Source: Polynucleobacter wuianus
Lineage (GTDB): Bacteria; Pseudomonadota; Gammaproteobacteria; Burkholderiales; Burkholderiaceae
DNA: 64,000 bases
NCBI RefSeq assembly: GCF_001659725.1
Contig: NZ_CP015922.1
Span: 558,001-622,000, forward strand
Reading direction: 5' to 3'
Below, piece after piece: positions 42,031-50,010 of this stretch (within the stretch, counting starts at the first letter, position 1; each line of letters opens with the position of its first letter). Both the position numbers and the translations under genes were made by a program. Below the pieces are notes generated by a model. It searched no databases. It worked only from the letters and a program-made list of their open reading frames with translations, and was not told where the DNA came from.

Positions 42031-42106
42031 GGTTGTCTCCTCCATATAAAACTTTGATTAAATAAGAATACTTTTTTGTTTATCAAATCTTAACTGAATG
42101 CACCTT

Positions 42107-43348
42107 TTAATGGGCGGATTCAGGCACTGCTCTCCCTTGGGCTAATAAATCACTAATGTCGATAGCGGTTTCTGCCATCACAGTGCCAGCATTGCGTTTG
42201 AGATTCTCGGCATCCCTTGACCCCTTGCTTCCCTGTGCCTGCATATAGCGCCCTAAATACTGAGCGCGAGCAACCACTTGTTGACCTAACTTGAGGCGCT
42301 CATCGCTATAGGCTTGCAAAGCATCTGGAGTGGCACCCAAGTTATTAATATGCTTAGCAATGACCATTGCCTCATCACCGGCTTTTGTTACACCCATGCC
42401 TACATGTGGTCTACCGACAAACGCGGCATCGCCCATGAGAGCTATTCGGCCAAAGACGATTTGCTCAGAGCGCACGTCATAAATTGCTTGCAAAAAAGGA
42501 GCGGCAGTCTTCTCTAATATCTCTGCGTATTGAGGTGCCAAAATTTCACGCGCTACTGTCCGCATATGCGCAATATGCTTCCAAGAAACTTTTAATGGTG
42601 GAATGCCAATAGGATAGTAATGGCCATCATCATCAGTCAATAAACTAACAAGCTCTTCATTCTCGGAAGCAGGTCGATACCAAACAAAGTTGTAACGACG
42701 TTTACCAGGTCGAGTGTCATTACCAGAGCCTGCGACGGGATAGCCTAGCATCTGCTCTCCATTTGGAAGGCAAAACCCAAAGTAATCAAAGAGGGTGTCC
42801 AGTGTGTACTGAGAGAGACAGGCTTCATCGCAGACGCCGCGCCAGGCAATGTAGCCGGCGTATTCAGGCTGAATTTGGGGAGCGACTTGCGCTCTCACTC
42901 CAGAGCGAATGCCATCGGAGGCAATTAATAGATCCCCAGAGTATTCGCTGCCATCTTCGCAACGTACCTGAACTGATAGGGTATCTTGCGATACCGCTTT
43001 TACTGCTTTGCCTTGTAGATAGCGCCCAACTGGGAATGCCTCTTTGAGCATGTGATAGAGGCGACTCCAAGAGGTGAGGATTTGTGGCAATTCTATTTCG
43101 CCTAGGCTTTGGCCGTCAGAGCCCAAAGTTACTCGCTGAGTCACTGGTACACCAAGTGTGTGATCGACTATCACGCCCGCGGCACGCAATGCCTGAGCAA
43201 GTGCATCGTGTGTCACGATGCCTGCGCCACGACCATCAAGGGAACCAGTAGCTTTTTCTAGAAGTGTGACGTCATGGCCTTGGCGTAGCAAGATATTTGC
43301 TACGAATAAACCTCCCAAGGAGCCGCCCACAACTAGTATTTTTGCCAT
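42107..43348 (-). CDS. FAD-dependent monooxygenase, dihydroxypyridine/methylurate hydroxylase type
   Basis: The 413-residue flavoprotein has the aromatic-hydroxylase layout: dinucleotide fold VVGGSLGGLF at 6-15, DG motif LIASDGIRS at 141-149, and GDAAFVGRPHVGMG with G306-D307 near the flavin ribityl. RGAGIVTHDAL, the YAGYIAWRGV block at 163-172 and the YFGF segment resemble, from memory, 2,6-dihydroxypyridine 3-monooxygenase and trimethylurate monooxygenase rather than 4-hydroxybenzoate or ubiquinone hydroxylases. The expected reaction is NAD(P)H-dependent ring hydroxylation of an already oxygenated heterocycle. It lies between a VOC gene and the Liv importer, opposite a molybdenum hydroxylase operon, a layout expected for two-step ring oxidation. 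Confidence 0.82.
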   Translation of the reverse strand: MAKILVVGGSLGGLFVANILLRQGHDVTLLEKATGSLDGRGAGIVTHDALAQALRAAGVIVDHTLGVPVTQRVTLGSDGQSLGEIELPQILTSWSRLYHMLKEAFPVGRYLQGKAVKAVSQDTLSVQVRCEDGSEYSGDLLIASDGIRSGVRAQVAPQIQPEYAGYIAWRGVCDEACLSQYTLDTLFDYFGFCLPNGEQMLGYPVAGSGNDTRPGKRRYNFVWYRPASENEELVSLLTDDDGHYYPIGIPPLKVSWKHIAHMRTVAREILAPQYAEILEKTAAPFLQAIYDVRSEQIVFGRIALMGDAAFVGRPHVGMGVTKAGDEAMVIAKHINNLGATPDALQAYSDERLKLGQQVVARAQYLGRYMQAQGSKGSRDAENLKRNAGTVMAETAIDISDLLAQGRAVPESAH

Positions 43349-43358
43349 CGGTATTTCC

Positions 43359-43817
43359 TTATGCGGCCTTTGCGTCTAGCGCTGCTTTTTCTTCGGCTGG
43401 GTAATTGAGCTCAATCACAACACCATTAGGATCATCTAGAAAAATTTGATGCAGTTTCAGTACAGGAACTGTGCGCTCCCGATAAGGAATATTGAGTTGT
43501 TTTAACAATGCAATCTTTTCTTCAAGTCCATTTGCAAAAAAAGCAATGTGATCTACAGCGCCAGAACCATGCAATGAACTTGGATCGCGATCACCAAGAT
43601 ATTTTTTCAAACCATTTGGGTCATTCTTATCTATTGCAATCAGGTGTAGAACTGCATTTGCATAGCTATCATGAGCGCCGTTGTAGAGCCAAACACCTGG
43701 AAAAGGAAAGTCTGGTCTAGGGCCCACTGTTAAGCCCAAGACCTTACTAAAAAATTCTGAAGTTTTTTCAATCTCTAGGCTACGAATGGAGAAGTGATTA
43801 AGGCTTAGATTGGACAT
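43359..43817 (-). CDS. VOC (glyoxalase/dioxygenase) family protein
   Basis: The start is ATG 43817 (MSNLSLNHFSIRS), preceded by AAAGG; the longer open frame upstream runs into the TetR gene. The 152-residue protein has two babab modules typical of the vicinal-oxygen-chelate fold. Likely metal ligands are H8 in LNHFSI, H62 or nearby in VLHLIAI, H89 in VDHIAFF and E136 in GVVIELNYP. The family includes extradiol dioxygenases, isomerases and lyases. Position next to a ring hydroxylase makes a ring-opening or isomerisation step plausible, but this is an inference. Confidence 0.82.
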   Translation of the reverse strand: MSNLSLNHFSIRSLEIEKTSEFFSKVLGLTVGPRPDFPFPGVWLYNGAHDSYANAVLHLIAIDKNDPNGLKKYLGDRDPSSLHGSGAVDHIAFFANGLEEKIALLKQLNIPYRERTVPVLKLHQIFLDDPNGVVIELNYPAEEKAALDAKAA

Positions 43818-43831
43818 GTTGACCTTTTCAA

Positions 43832-44524
43832 TTAAGCAAATAGGGTTTTGGCGGAATGTAGGTAAGACTGAACGCGATCGCGAATGATTTCTTGTTCGGA
43901 GTTGGGAATATCTGGGGCATAGATGGCTTGGCCATAGATCCAGCGGCGCATGCCGATATAAAAGATGCCACCATGTAAGCCCATCAAAAATTCCAGCTCG
44001 CGCTCGGTTGGCTTTGGCTCTACGGGCCGTTTGCAATACTTACGAGTCTCACGAATGAGTCTTGGTAATAAACGCGAGCGGAGCATTTCAAAGAAACGGT
44101 CACTGATTGAATGGTCACTCAGACCAGAGAACATCAGAATACGTACGAAGTCATATGTGAGTACGGTATTGGTGTAGTCCAAATAGAAAGCGTTGAACTT
44201 TTCCTCCGGCGTAAGTTTGGGGTCATCCAATAATTCTTCCCACTCTGTTTTCCAGCGAGATTCAAAAACTTCCTTATAGACTTCTTGAATTAATGCCTCT
44301 TTAGTTGGGAAGTAGTGATAAAGCAGGGTATGCGTAACACCCAGTTCTTTCGTGAGATTGCGCAGCTGGCCATCAATACCGTATTTAGCGAAAAATTGGA
44401 TGGCCCGATCTAATATTTGACGTTTGCGATCGGCAGTGTTCATGCGCCGACGTGCTGGCGTTAAGGATTGGGCCGGATTTTCGGTCTGATTTGGGCTAGA
44501 AACGCTGTCTTCGCTAAAACGCAT
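43832..44524 (-). CDS. TetR/AcrR-family transcriptional regulator
   Basis: The 230-residue protein has a TetR helix-turn-helix: RKRQILDRAIQFFAKYGIDG, then LTKELGVTHTLLYHYFPTKEALI. The C-terminal ligand-binding half ends in LHSAKTLFA. A start at 44524 gives a 27-residue disordered N-terminal tail; an internal ATG at 44443 (MNTADRKRQ) is a reasonable alternative. It is the first gene of the leftward operon and divergent from the coxG-like gene. A perfect palindrome at 44582-44594 is a candidate operator for both directions. Confidence 0.9.
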   Translation of the reverse strand: MRFSEDSVSSPNQTENPAQSLTPARRRMNTADRKRQILDRAIQFFAKYGIDGQLRNLTKELGVTHTLLYHYFPTKEALIQEVYKEVFESRWKTEWEELLDDPKLTPEEKFNAFYLDYTNTVLTYDFVRILMFSGLSDHSISDRFFEMLRSRLLPRLIRETRKYCKRPVEPKPTERELEFLMGLHGGIFYIGMRRWIYGQAIYAPDIPNSEQEIIRDRVQSYLHSAKTLFA

Positions 44525-44581
44525 GGGTTCTCAGGGTTTATCCGAATTTGGACTTATTGACCAAAAGTTAAATAATGGTAC

Positions 44582-44594
44582 ATTGTTGAACAAT
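44582..44594. promoter_or_regulatory. Candidate TetR operator in the divergent promoter region
   Basis: ATTGTT-G-AACAAT is a 13-base perfect palindrome in the 112-base gap between the TetR gene and the coxG-like gene. For the rightward operon, TTGACC (44557-44562) and TACATT (44579-44584), 16 bases apart, form a plausible promoter whose -10 end overlaps the palindrome, as expected for repression. Confidence 0.45.
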
Positions 44595-44636
44595 TGGTAG
44601 ATAAGACTCTATCCGTACAAACCCCAAGGAAGCTAA

Positions 44637-45113
44637 ATGGAACTGAATGGCGAACAATTAATAGCCGCCCCAATCCCTGATGTGTGGAGGGGGTTGAACG
44701 ATATTGATGTGCTCGCCAAGTCCATCCCAGGGTGCGAAGAGATCAGTCGAGTCTCGCCAGAAGAGGTGCACGCCAAGGTGATGTTCAAGATTGGCCCAGT
44801 GAGAGCCCGATTTTCCGGCAAGCTCTTACTGAGCGACATCATCCCAGACCAATCTTGCTCTATGGCTTTTGAAGGGTCAGGGGGTGCTGCAGGATTTGCT
44901 AAAGGTAAATCTCGCGTGGAACTCAAACAAGCCGAAGGCGGCACTTTAATTTCATATACGACTGAAGCTTCCATTGGCGGAAAGCTAGGTCAAATTGGCG
45001 GGCGCTTGATAAGCGCTTCTGCAAAAAAAATTGCGGATGACTTTTTTCAAAAGTTCGCACAAGAATTAGGCGGGGAGACAGCAGCGCTGGAGTCTAGCGC
45101 TGGTAGTGAGTAA
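44637..45113 (+). CDS. CoxG-like SRPBCC protein
   Basis: The 158-residue protein matches the CoxG family of SRPBCC-fold proteins: MELNGEQLIAAPIPDVWRGLND, LAKSIPGCEEI, AKVMFKIGPVRARFSG, and a GTLISYTTEASIGGKLGQIGGRLI block. CoxG helps anchor carbon-monoxide dehydrogenase to the membrane in Afipia, and homologues accompany many molybdenum hydroxylases. The usual C-terminal membrane anchor is missing; the protein ends soon after FFQKFAQELGG. AAGGA lies before the ATG. It opens the operon followed by the three hydroxylase genes after a 115-base A-rich gap. Confidence 0.87.
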   Translation: MELNGEQLIAAPIPDVWRGLNDIDVLAKSIPGCEEISRVSPEEVHAKVMFKIGPVRARFSGKLLLSDIIPDQSCSMAFEGSGGAAGFAKGKSRVELKQAEGGTLISYTTEASIGGKLGQIGGRLISASAKKIADDFFQKFAQELGGETAALESSAGSE

Positions 45114-45228
45114 AAAAGTAGTTCAAAAATAAAAACAGCAGTTGTAGTACAAAAGAAATTAAAAGTAAGAGTAGTCAATATAAAAATAGCCGAAAAGGCT
45201 TACTTCAATTGGCGGTGGAGGAGACGTA

Positions 45229-46083
45229 ATGAAAGCAGCAGCATTTGACTATGTAAAGCCGAAAGCTTTAAACGAGGCCTTGTCTTTGCTGGAGCAGGGT
45301 GGCGATGACGCAAGATTAATTGCTGGTGGACAAACCCTCTTGGCGACACTCAATATGCGACTGTCGGAGCCAAGCATCTTGATCGACATTACCGATGTTG
45401 CAGAGCTCAAGGGTATTTCTGTGGTGGGGGACGCATTACGCATTGGCGCTTTAGTCACCCATACTGAAATCGAAGATTCTGATTTAGTTGCCAAGCATGC
45501 GCCGCTCCTGAAAGCAGCAGCGCCTCATATTGCGCACCGTGCGATTCGTAACTTAGGAACCTGGGGTGGTTCGCTTGCCTATGGCGACCCTGCCGCTGAG
45601 TGGCCTGCTTGTAGCTTAACTTTGCAAGCCACCATGGTGATTCATGGCCCTAGTGGCGAACGCAAAATTTCTGCAAAAGATTTTTTTATTGATTTGTACA
45701 CCACCTCCCTAGAGCCGGATGAGATTTTGGTGGCGACTGAAATTCCACTTGCCAAAAGTAATCAAGTTTTTTATTTCCATGAACTCGCAAGACGCCATGG
45801 GGACTATGCGGTAGCTGGATTAGCAGCTGTAGCTGAAAAACAAGGAAATGTTTTGAGCAACTGCGCATTTACGTTCTTTTCAGTCAGCTCCACGCCAGTG
45901 ATGGCAACGGCCGCTCAAGATCTTGTTAATGGACAAGCTCTCAATGATCAAGTGATCGCAAAGGCAGTGGAAGCTGCGCGTCAAGAGATTGATGCGATAG
46001 CCGATATCACCAACAGCGCAGAAGCGAAGACCCATTTAATTGGTGTATTGCTTGAGCGTGGTCTTAAGCACTTAGTAGCCTAA
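45229..46083 (+). CDS. Molybdenum hydroxylase FAD-binding (medium) subunit
   Basis: The 284-residue subunit belongs to the xanthine dehydrogenase/CoxM family. FDYVKPKALNEALSLL opens it, AGGQTLLATLNMRL near 32-45 and the TWGGSLAYGDPAAEWPA block near 111-127 bind FAD, and the CO-dehydrogenase-flavoprotein C-terminal domain follows. It transfers electrons from the 2Fe-2S subunit to an acceptor. GGAGGAG precedes the ATG. The order M-S-L (FAD, Fe-S, Mo) is that of coxM-coxS-coxL. It is followed after 26 bases by the Fe-S subunit. Confidence 0.92.
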   Translation: MKAAAFDYVKPKALNEALSLLEQGGDDARLIAGGQTLLATLNMRLSEPSILIDITDVAELKGISVVGDALRIGALVTHTEIEDSDLVAKHAPLLKAAAPHIAHRAIRNLGTWGGSLAYGDPAAEWPACSLTLQATMVIHGPSGERKISAKDFFIDLYTTSLEPDEILVATEIPLAKSNQVFYFHELARRHGDYAVAGLAAVAEKQGNVLSNCAFTFFSVSSTPVMATAAQDLVNGQALNDQVIAKAVEAARQEIDAIADITNSAEAKTHLIGVLLERGLKHLVA

Positions 46084-46109
46084 TTACTCAGATTGTTCGG
46101 AGATTTGAA

Positions 46110-46619
46110 ATGAGTTTGAAGAAAAAAGTATCAATGACGGTTAATGGCGTTACTGTAAATGCAGAGATTGAGCCACGCCGTCATTTAGTCGATTTCTTGC
46201 GTGAGGATTTACATCTGAAGGGCCCTCACCTAGGTTGCGAGCAGGGCGCTTGTGGGGCTTGTACTGTCAAGGTGGATGATCAAATCATTCGTGGCTGTTT
46301 GTTTCTAGCTGTTCAGGCTGATGGATGTGTGGTGGAAACCGTTGAAGGCCTCACCAAAAATGGTGTGCTGGCTGATCTGCAAGAATCATTTATGCGCCAC
46401 AACGCGATGCAGTGTGGATTCTGCTCTTCAGGTATGTTGTTGGCAGCTGCAGAGTTGATTGAAATGCAGCCCAAGGCGAGTCGTGAAGAAGTCCGTGAAT
46501 GGATCTCTGGAAATTATTGCCGTTGCACTGGCTATCACGCAATTGTCGATGCCATCGTTGACGTGCTTGATGCCCGTGCAAAGGGTCAGAAAATTAAACC
46601 TGTCGTTGCTCACGCTTAA
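46110..46619 (+). CDS. Molybdenum hydroxylase [2Fe-2S] (small) subunit
   Basis: The 169-residue subunit has the two-cluster layout of the family. The plant-type cluster is in HLGCEQGACGACTVKVDD plus IIRGCLF, near residues 37-66. The second is in MQCGFCSSGML and GNYCRCTGYHAIVDA. It relays electrons from the molybdenum site to FAD. The length is normal. The start is an ATG after GGAG. It lies 18 bases before the molybdenum subunit gene. Confidence 0.94.
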   Translation: MSLKKKVSMTVNGVTVNAEIEPRRHLVDFLREDLHLKGPHLGCEQGACGACTVKVDDQIIRGCLFLAVQADGCVVETVEGLTKNGVLADLQESFMRHNAMQCGFCSSGMLLAAAELIEMQPKASREEVREWISGNYCRCTGYHAIVDAIVDVLDARAKGQKIKPVVAHA

Positions 46620-46637
46620 GGGATTTGGAAACGCATT

Positions 46638-49034
46638 ATGAATAAGCCAAGCGATTTAAAAGGACTCGTTCTCGACCCCGTCACAAATGATCAGCGCTAT
46701 ATTGGTAGTAGTGAACCAAGGCATAGCGCTCGCCGATTATTGGAAGGTCAGGGCACTTATATTGATGATATTCAATTGCCACGCATGGGCCATGTTGTCT
46801 TTTGGCGATCACCAGTAGCGCATATGAAGATTGGCAAGATCCACACGGAGCAAGCCAGCAAGATGCCAGGAGTACTGGCAGTGGTTGATGGTGTGCAGAT
46901 GGCCAAAATTTGTAAGCCTTGGGTTGCAACCCTAGGCCACTTAGCTGGTATGAAATCCGCACCTCAACATGCTTTAGCAATTGATAGAGCTTGCTGGCAG
47001 GGTGAACCTGTGGTGGCTGTAGTTGCTGAGACCAGGGCCCAAGCAGAAGATGCTTTGCAGCTGGTTGACGTAGAGTGGGAAGAGTTACCTGCTGTCATCT
47101 CGATGGAGTCTGCATTAGATCCTAAAACACCATTAATTCATCCTGAGCTTGGCGATAACTTGTGTTTCACTCGTAGCTTGGATGTGGGTAATGTTGATGA
47201 AGCTTTCGCGAACGCTGATGTAGTGGCTGAAGCCACATTTGGTTTTGGTCGTCACACGGGTGTCACGTTGGAGCCCCGTTGCCAAATTGCGGATTACAAC
47301 CCAGGCGAGCGTCGCTTGACGGTATATCACTCGCAACAAGCACCCCACATGATGCAAGACTTGTACTGCCGTCAGTTTGGTCTATCAGAATCAGATGTGC
47401 ATGTGATGTGTAAAGACGTTGGCGGATCTTTTGGCATTAAAGTGCATGCCTATCCAGACGATTTTGCAACGGTTGGTTTGGCAATGATGCTTGAGCGCCC
47501 AGTCAAGTTTGTGGCCGATCGCTTGGAATCTTTTACAAGTGATATTCATGCGCGTGAGCATCGTATCAAGGGTCGAATTGCTGCTAATAAAGCGGGCGAT
47601 ATCCTCGCTTTTGAAATTCATGATTTGACTGGTATCGGCCCTTACTCCATGTTCCCTAGAACCAGTGCGATTGAAGGCAATCAGGTGGTGAACTTGGTGG
47701 GTGGCCCGTATAAACATCAAAATTATCGCGCACACTTGGATGTTGTCTTTCAAAATAAAACACCTACTTGCCAATATCGTGGCGTAGGACATCCGATTGC
47801 CTGTGCGGTCACTGAAGGTTTGGTGGATTTAGCCGCACAAAAATTACAAATGGATCCATTGGAGTTTCGTAAACGGAACGTGATTCCCGATGATGCGTAT
47901 CCATGCTCCGGAATCTCTGGTATCAAATTAGAAGTTCTGTCTCATGAGCAATGCTTGCGTACGATTGAAAAAATGATGGATTACCCAGCATTACGCAAAG
48001 AGCAGGCCGAGTTGCGTAAGAAGGGCATCTATCGCGGCATTGGTTTTGCTACTCTTATTGAGCTGACTAATCCAAGTCCTGCGTTCTACGGCGTTGGTGG
48101 TGCACGGATTGCTTCGCAAGATGGCGCCTCAGTTCGACTGGATCCAAGTGGCGTAGTTTCGGTATTGGTTGGTGTTGGCGAACAAGGTCAGGGTACTGAA
48201 GGCATCTATGCGCAGATCGCCGCTGATGCAGTCGGTGTATCCATCAACCAGGTGCGCATTGTTACAGGGGATACTGATGTAACCCCATACGGCGGCGGTA
48301 CTTGGGCCTCGCGTGGCGCTGGTGTTGGCGGCGAAGCAGTATTGCTAGCTTGCCAAGCCTTGCAAGAAAATATCTTGAAGCTGGCGGGCGCGATTTTGAA
48401 TCGACCTGTTGCAGATTTAAGCGTGCATCGCAGCCATGTTCTTGATAAAGCGTCTGGCGAACAGTTATTGCCTTTTAGCGAAATCGGACGTATTGGATAT
48501 TTCCGTACCGATACTTTGCCTGCAGGTTTTTCTGCAGACTTAATGGTGACCCGTCACTACACCCAAAAAGATTACCCATTCATCTTCACCAACGGTGTAC
48601 AAGCTTCCTATGTTGAAGTAGATCCTGACACTGGCTTTGTCAAACTGCTGAAGCATTGGGCAGTGGAAGATTGCGGTCGAGTCATTAATCCGATGTTAGT
48701 TGATGAGCAGGTTCGCGGTGCGATTGTTCAAGGTATTGGCGGTGTTCTCTTTGAAGAGTGTCTCTACGATGAAAGTGGTTTGCTCCGTAATGGCAGCATG
48801 GCTGATTACCTTGTGCCGATGGCTAATGAGATGCCAGACATTGAAGTCGCGCACGTCGAAACCCCAACCCAATCATCCAAGTTGGGCGCAAAGGGTGCAG
48901 GAGAGGCGGGTACGGCTGGGGCTCCAGGCGCAGTACAAAATGCTATTAATGATGCTTTGGCACCCTTTAACGCTACGGTATTTGATCAGCCTATTACCTG
49001 CGAAAAGATCCTGCGGGCCCTCAAGAAAATCTAG
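46638..49034 (+). CDS. Molybdenum hydroxylase molybdopterin-binding (large) subunit
   Basis: The 798-residue catalytic subunit hydroxylates an aromatic or N-heterocyclic carbon using water. Family blocks are the N-terminal RRLLEGQGTYIDDIQLP, VGGSFGIKVHAYPDD and GVGEQGQGTEGIYAQIAADA. The catalytic Glu is E756 in KGAGEAGTAG. The active-site loop reads Y380-R-G-V-G384, not the AYxCSFR of true form I CO dehydrogenase, so this is not a classical CO-oxidising enzyme; form II-like or ring hydroxylases have YRGxG. The substrate is unknown. It is co-transcribed with coxG-like, M and S genes, opposite a TetR-controlled monooxygenase and importer. Confidence 0.93.
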   Translation: MNKPSDLKGLVLDPVTNDQRYIGSSEPRHSARRLLEGQGTYIDDIQLPRMGHVVFWRSPVAHMKIGKIHTEQASKMPGVLAVVDGVQMAKICKPWVATLGHLAGMKSAPQHALAIDRACWQGEPVVAVVAETRAQAEDALQLVDVEWEELPAVISMESALDPKTPLIHPELGDNLCFTRSLDVGNVDEAFANADVVAEATFGFGRHTGVTLEPRCQIADYNPGERRLTVYHSQQAPHMMQDLYCRQFGLSESDVHVMCKDVGGSFGIKVHAYPDDFATVGLAMMLERPVKFVADRLESFTSDIHAREHRIKGRIAANKAGDILAFEIHDLTGIGPYSMFPRTSAIEGNQVVNLVGGPYKHQNYRAHLDVVFQNKTPTCQYRGVGHPIACAVTEGLVDLAAQKLQMDPLEFRKRNVIPDDAYPCSGISGIKLEVLSHEQCLRTIEKMMDYPALRKEQAELRKKGIYRGIGFATLIELTNPSPAFYGVGGARIASQDGASVRLDPSGVVSVLVGVGEQGQGTEGIYAQIAADAVGVSINQVRIVTGDTDVTPYGGGTWASRGAGVGGEAVLLACQALQENILKLAGAILNRPVADLSVHRSHVLDKASGEQLLPFSEIGRIGYFRTDTLPAGFSADLMVTRHYTQKDYPFIFTNGVQASYVEVDPDTGFVKLLKHWAVEDCGRVINPMLVDEQVRGAIVQGIGGVLFEECLYDESGLLRNGSMADYLVPMANEMPDIEVAHVETPTQSSKLGAKGAGEAGTAGAPGAVQNAINDALAPFNATVFDQPITCEKILRALKKI

Positions 49035-49058
49035 TTTTCTGGGTTTACTGTCCTTCTT

Positions 49059-49089
49059 TGTGCATAAGCCCGTTATTGGGCTTTGCACA
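49059..49089 (+). other. Stable hairpin between the Mo-hydroxylase large subunit and the SDR gene
   Basis: TGTGCA (49059-49064) pairs with TGCACA (49084-49089) and AAGCCC (49066-49071) with GGGCTT (49078-49083), giving 12 pairs with one bulged T and a six-base loop. No T run follows, so it is more likely an mRNA-processing or stability element than a terminator; readthrough into the dehydrogenase gene is expected. Confidence 0.45.
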
Positions 49090-49160
49090 TCCTGTAACAT
49101 CAAGTTTTAAGGATGCCCTGGCTTAGGGTGCCCACTAGTTAACTTGATACGGTAAATAAT

Positions 49161-49937
49161 ATGTCTTCATTAAAAGGTAAAACAGCTCTAGTTACAGGCT
49201 CAACTAGCGGCATTGGTTTAGGTATGGCAATTGCGCTAGCCAAACAGGGCGCCAATATTATGGTTAATGGCTTTGGTGAAAAAGACGAAGCGATTGCCAA
49301 GATCAAGGCATGTGGCGTAGAAGTGGATTACCACGGTGCTGATATGAGTAAGCCTGCAGAGATCGAAGATCTCATTAAGCAAACAGAAAAGCGATTTGGT
49401 TCAGTAGATATTTTGATCAATAACGCAGGCATTCAGTACACAGCGAATATCGAAGACTTTCCAACCGATAAGTGGGATGCCATTATTGCGATTAACTTAA
49501 GCTCCGCGTTTCACACAACACATCATGCGCTGCCAGGCATGAAGAAACGCAATTGGGGTCGCATAATCAATGTTGCCTCTGTACATGGCTTAGTCGCTTC
49601 AACTCAAAAGGCTGCTTATGTTGCCGCTAAGCATGGCATCGTAGGCTTGACTAAGGTAACCGCACTTGAAAATGCACGTACTGGTATCACTTGTAATGCG
49701 ATTTGCCCAGGTTGGGTATTAACGCCCTTGGTTCAAAAGCAGGTGGATGCACGTGCTGAGCGTGAGGGGATTTCTAATGAAGCTGCTAAAACTGCTCTCG
49801 TATCTGAAAAGCAGCCTTCGGGCGAGTTTGTGTCACCTGAACAGTTGGCTGCGCTCGCAGTATTTCTCTGTGGTCCTGACACCTCTGAAGTGCGTGGGGT
49901 AGCTTGGAATATGGATGGCGGCTGGACTGCTCAGTAA
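49161..49937 (+). CDS. 3-hydroxybutyrate dehydrogenase-type SDR
   Basis: The 258-residue short-chain dehydrogenase has the nucleotide motif TGSTSGIGLG at 12-21, NNAG at 87-90 and the catalytic S140, Y153 and K157. ICPGWVLTPLVQKQVDAR and the C-terminal DGGWTAQ closely match bacterial 3-hydroxybutyrate dehydrogenases, which interconvert 3-hydroxybutyrate and acetoacetate with NAD. Its place behind a molybdenum hydroxylase could mean it serves the same pathway with a different beta-hydroxy acid, or that it is an independent poly-hydroxybutyrate gene. A terminator follows at 49968. Confidence 0.88.
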   Translation: MSSLKGKTALVTGSTSGIGLGMAIALAKQGANIMVNGFGEKDEAIAKIKACGVEVDYHGADMSKPAEIEDLIKQTEKRFGSVDILINNAGIQYTANIEDFPTDKWDAIIAINLSSAFHTTHHALPGMKKRNWGRIINVASVHGLVASTQKAAYVAAKHGIVGLTKVTALENARTGITCNAICPGWVLTPLVQKQVDARAEREGISNEAAKTALVSEKQPSGEFVSPEQLAALAVFLCGPDTSEVRGVAWNMDGGWTAQ

Positions 49938-49967
49938 GTAGATATCTCAGAGTACCGAGCTTTAAAG

Positions 49968-50010
49968 AATAACCGCTAGGTAACGCATAGCTTACTCAGC
50001 GGTTATTTTT
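49968..50010 (+). terminator. Intrinsic terminator of the Mo-hydroxylase/SDR operon, inside the end of the convergent gene
   Basis: AATAACCGCT (49968-49977) pairs perfectly with AGCGGTTATT (49998-50007) across a 20-base loop and runs into five T (50006-50010). The right arm lies in the last codons of the convergent Bug-protein gene, whose stop is at 49992-49994. Confidence 0.6.

Noticed and set aside
43818..44036. N-terminal extension of the VOC gene
   Set aside because: The extra ~73 codons overlap the 3' end of the TetR gene and the sequence is low in VOC-like features; AAAGG before ATG 43817 supports the short form.
46638..49034. Aerobic carbon-monoxide dehydrogenase (CoxMSL) identity
   Set aside because: The active-site loop is YRGVG rather than AYxCSFR of form I enzymes, and the neighbours are a flavin ring hydroxylase and a Liv importer, so a ring or aldehyde substrate is more likely.
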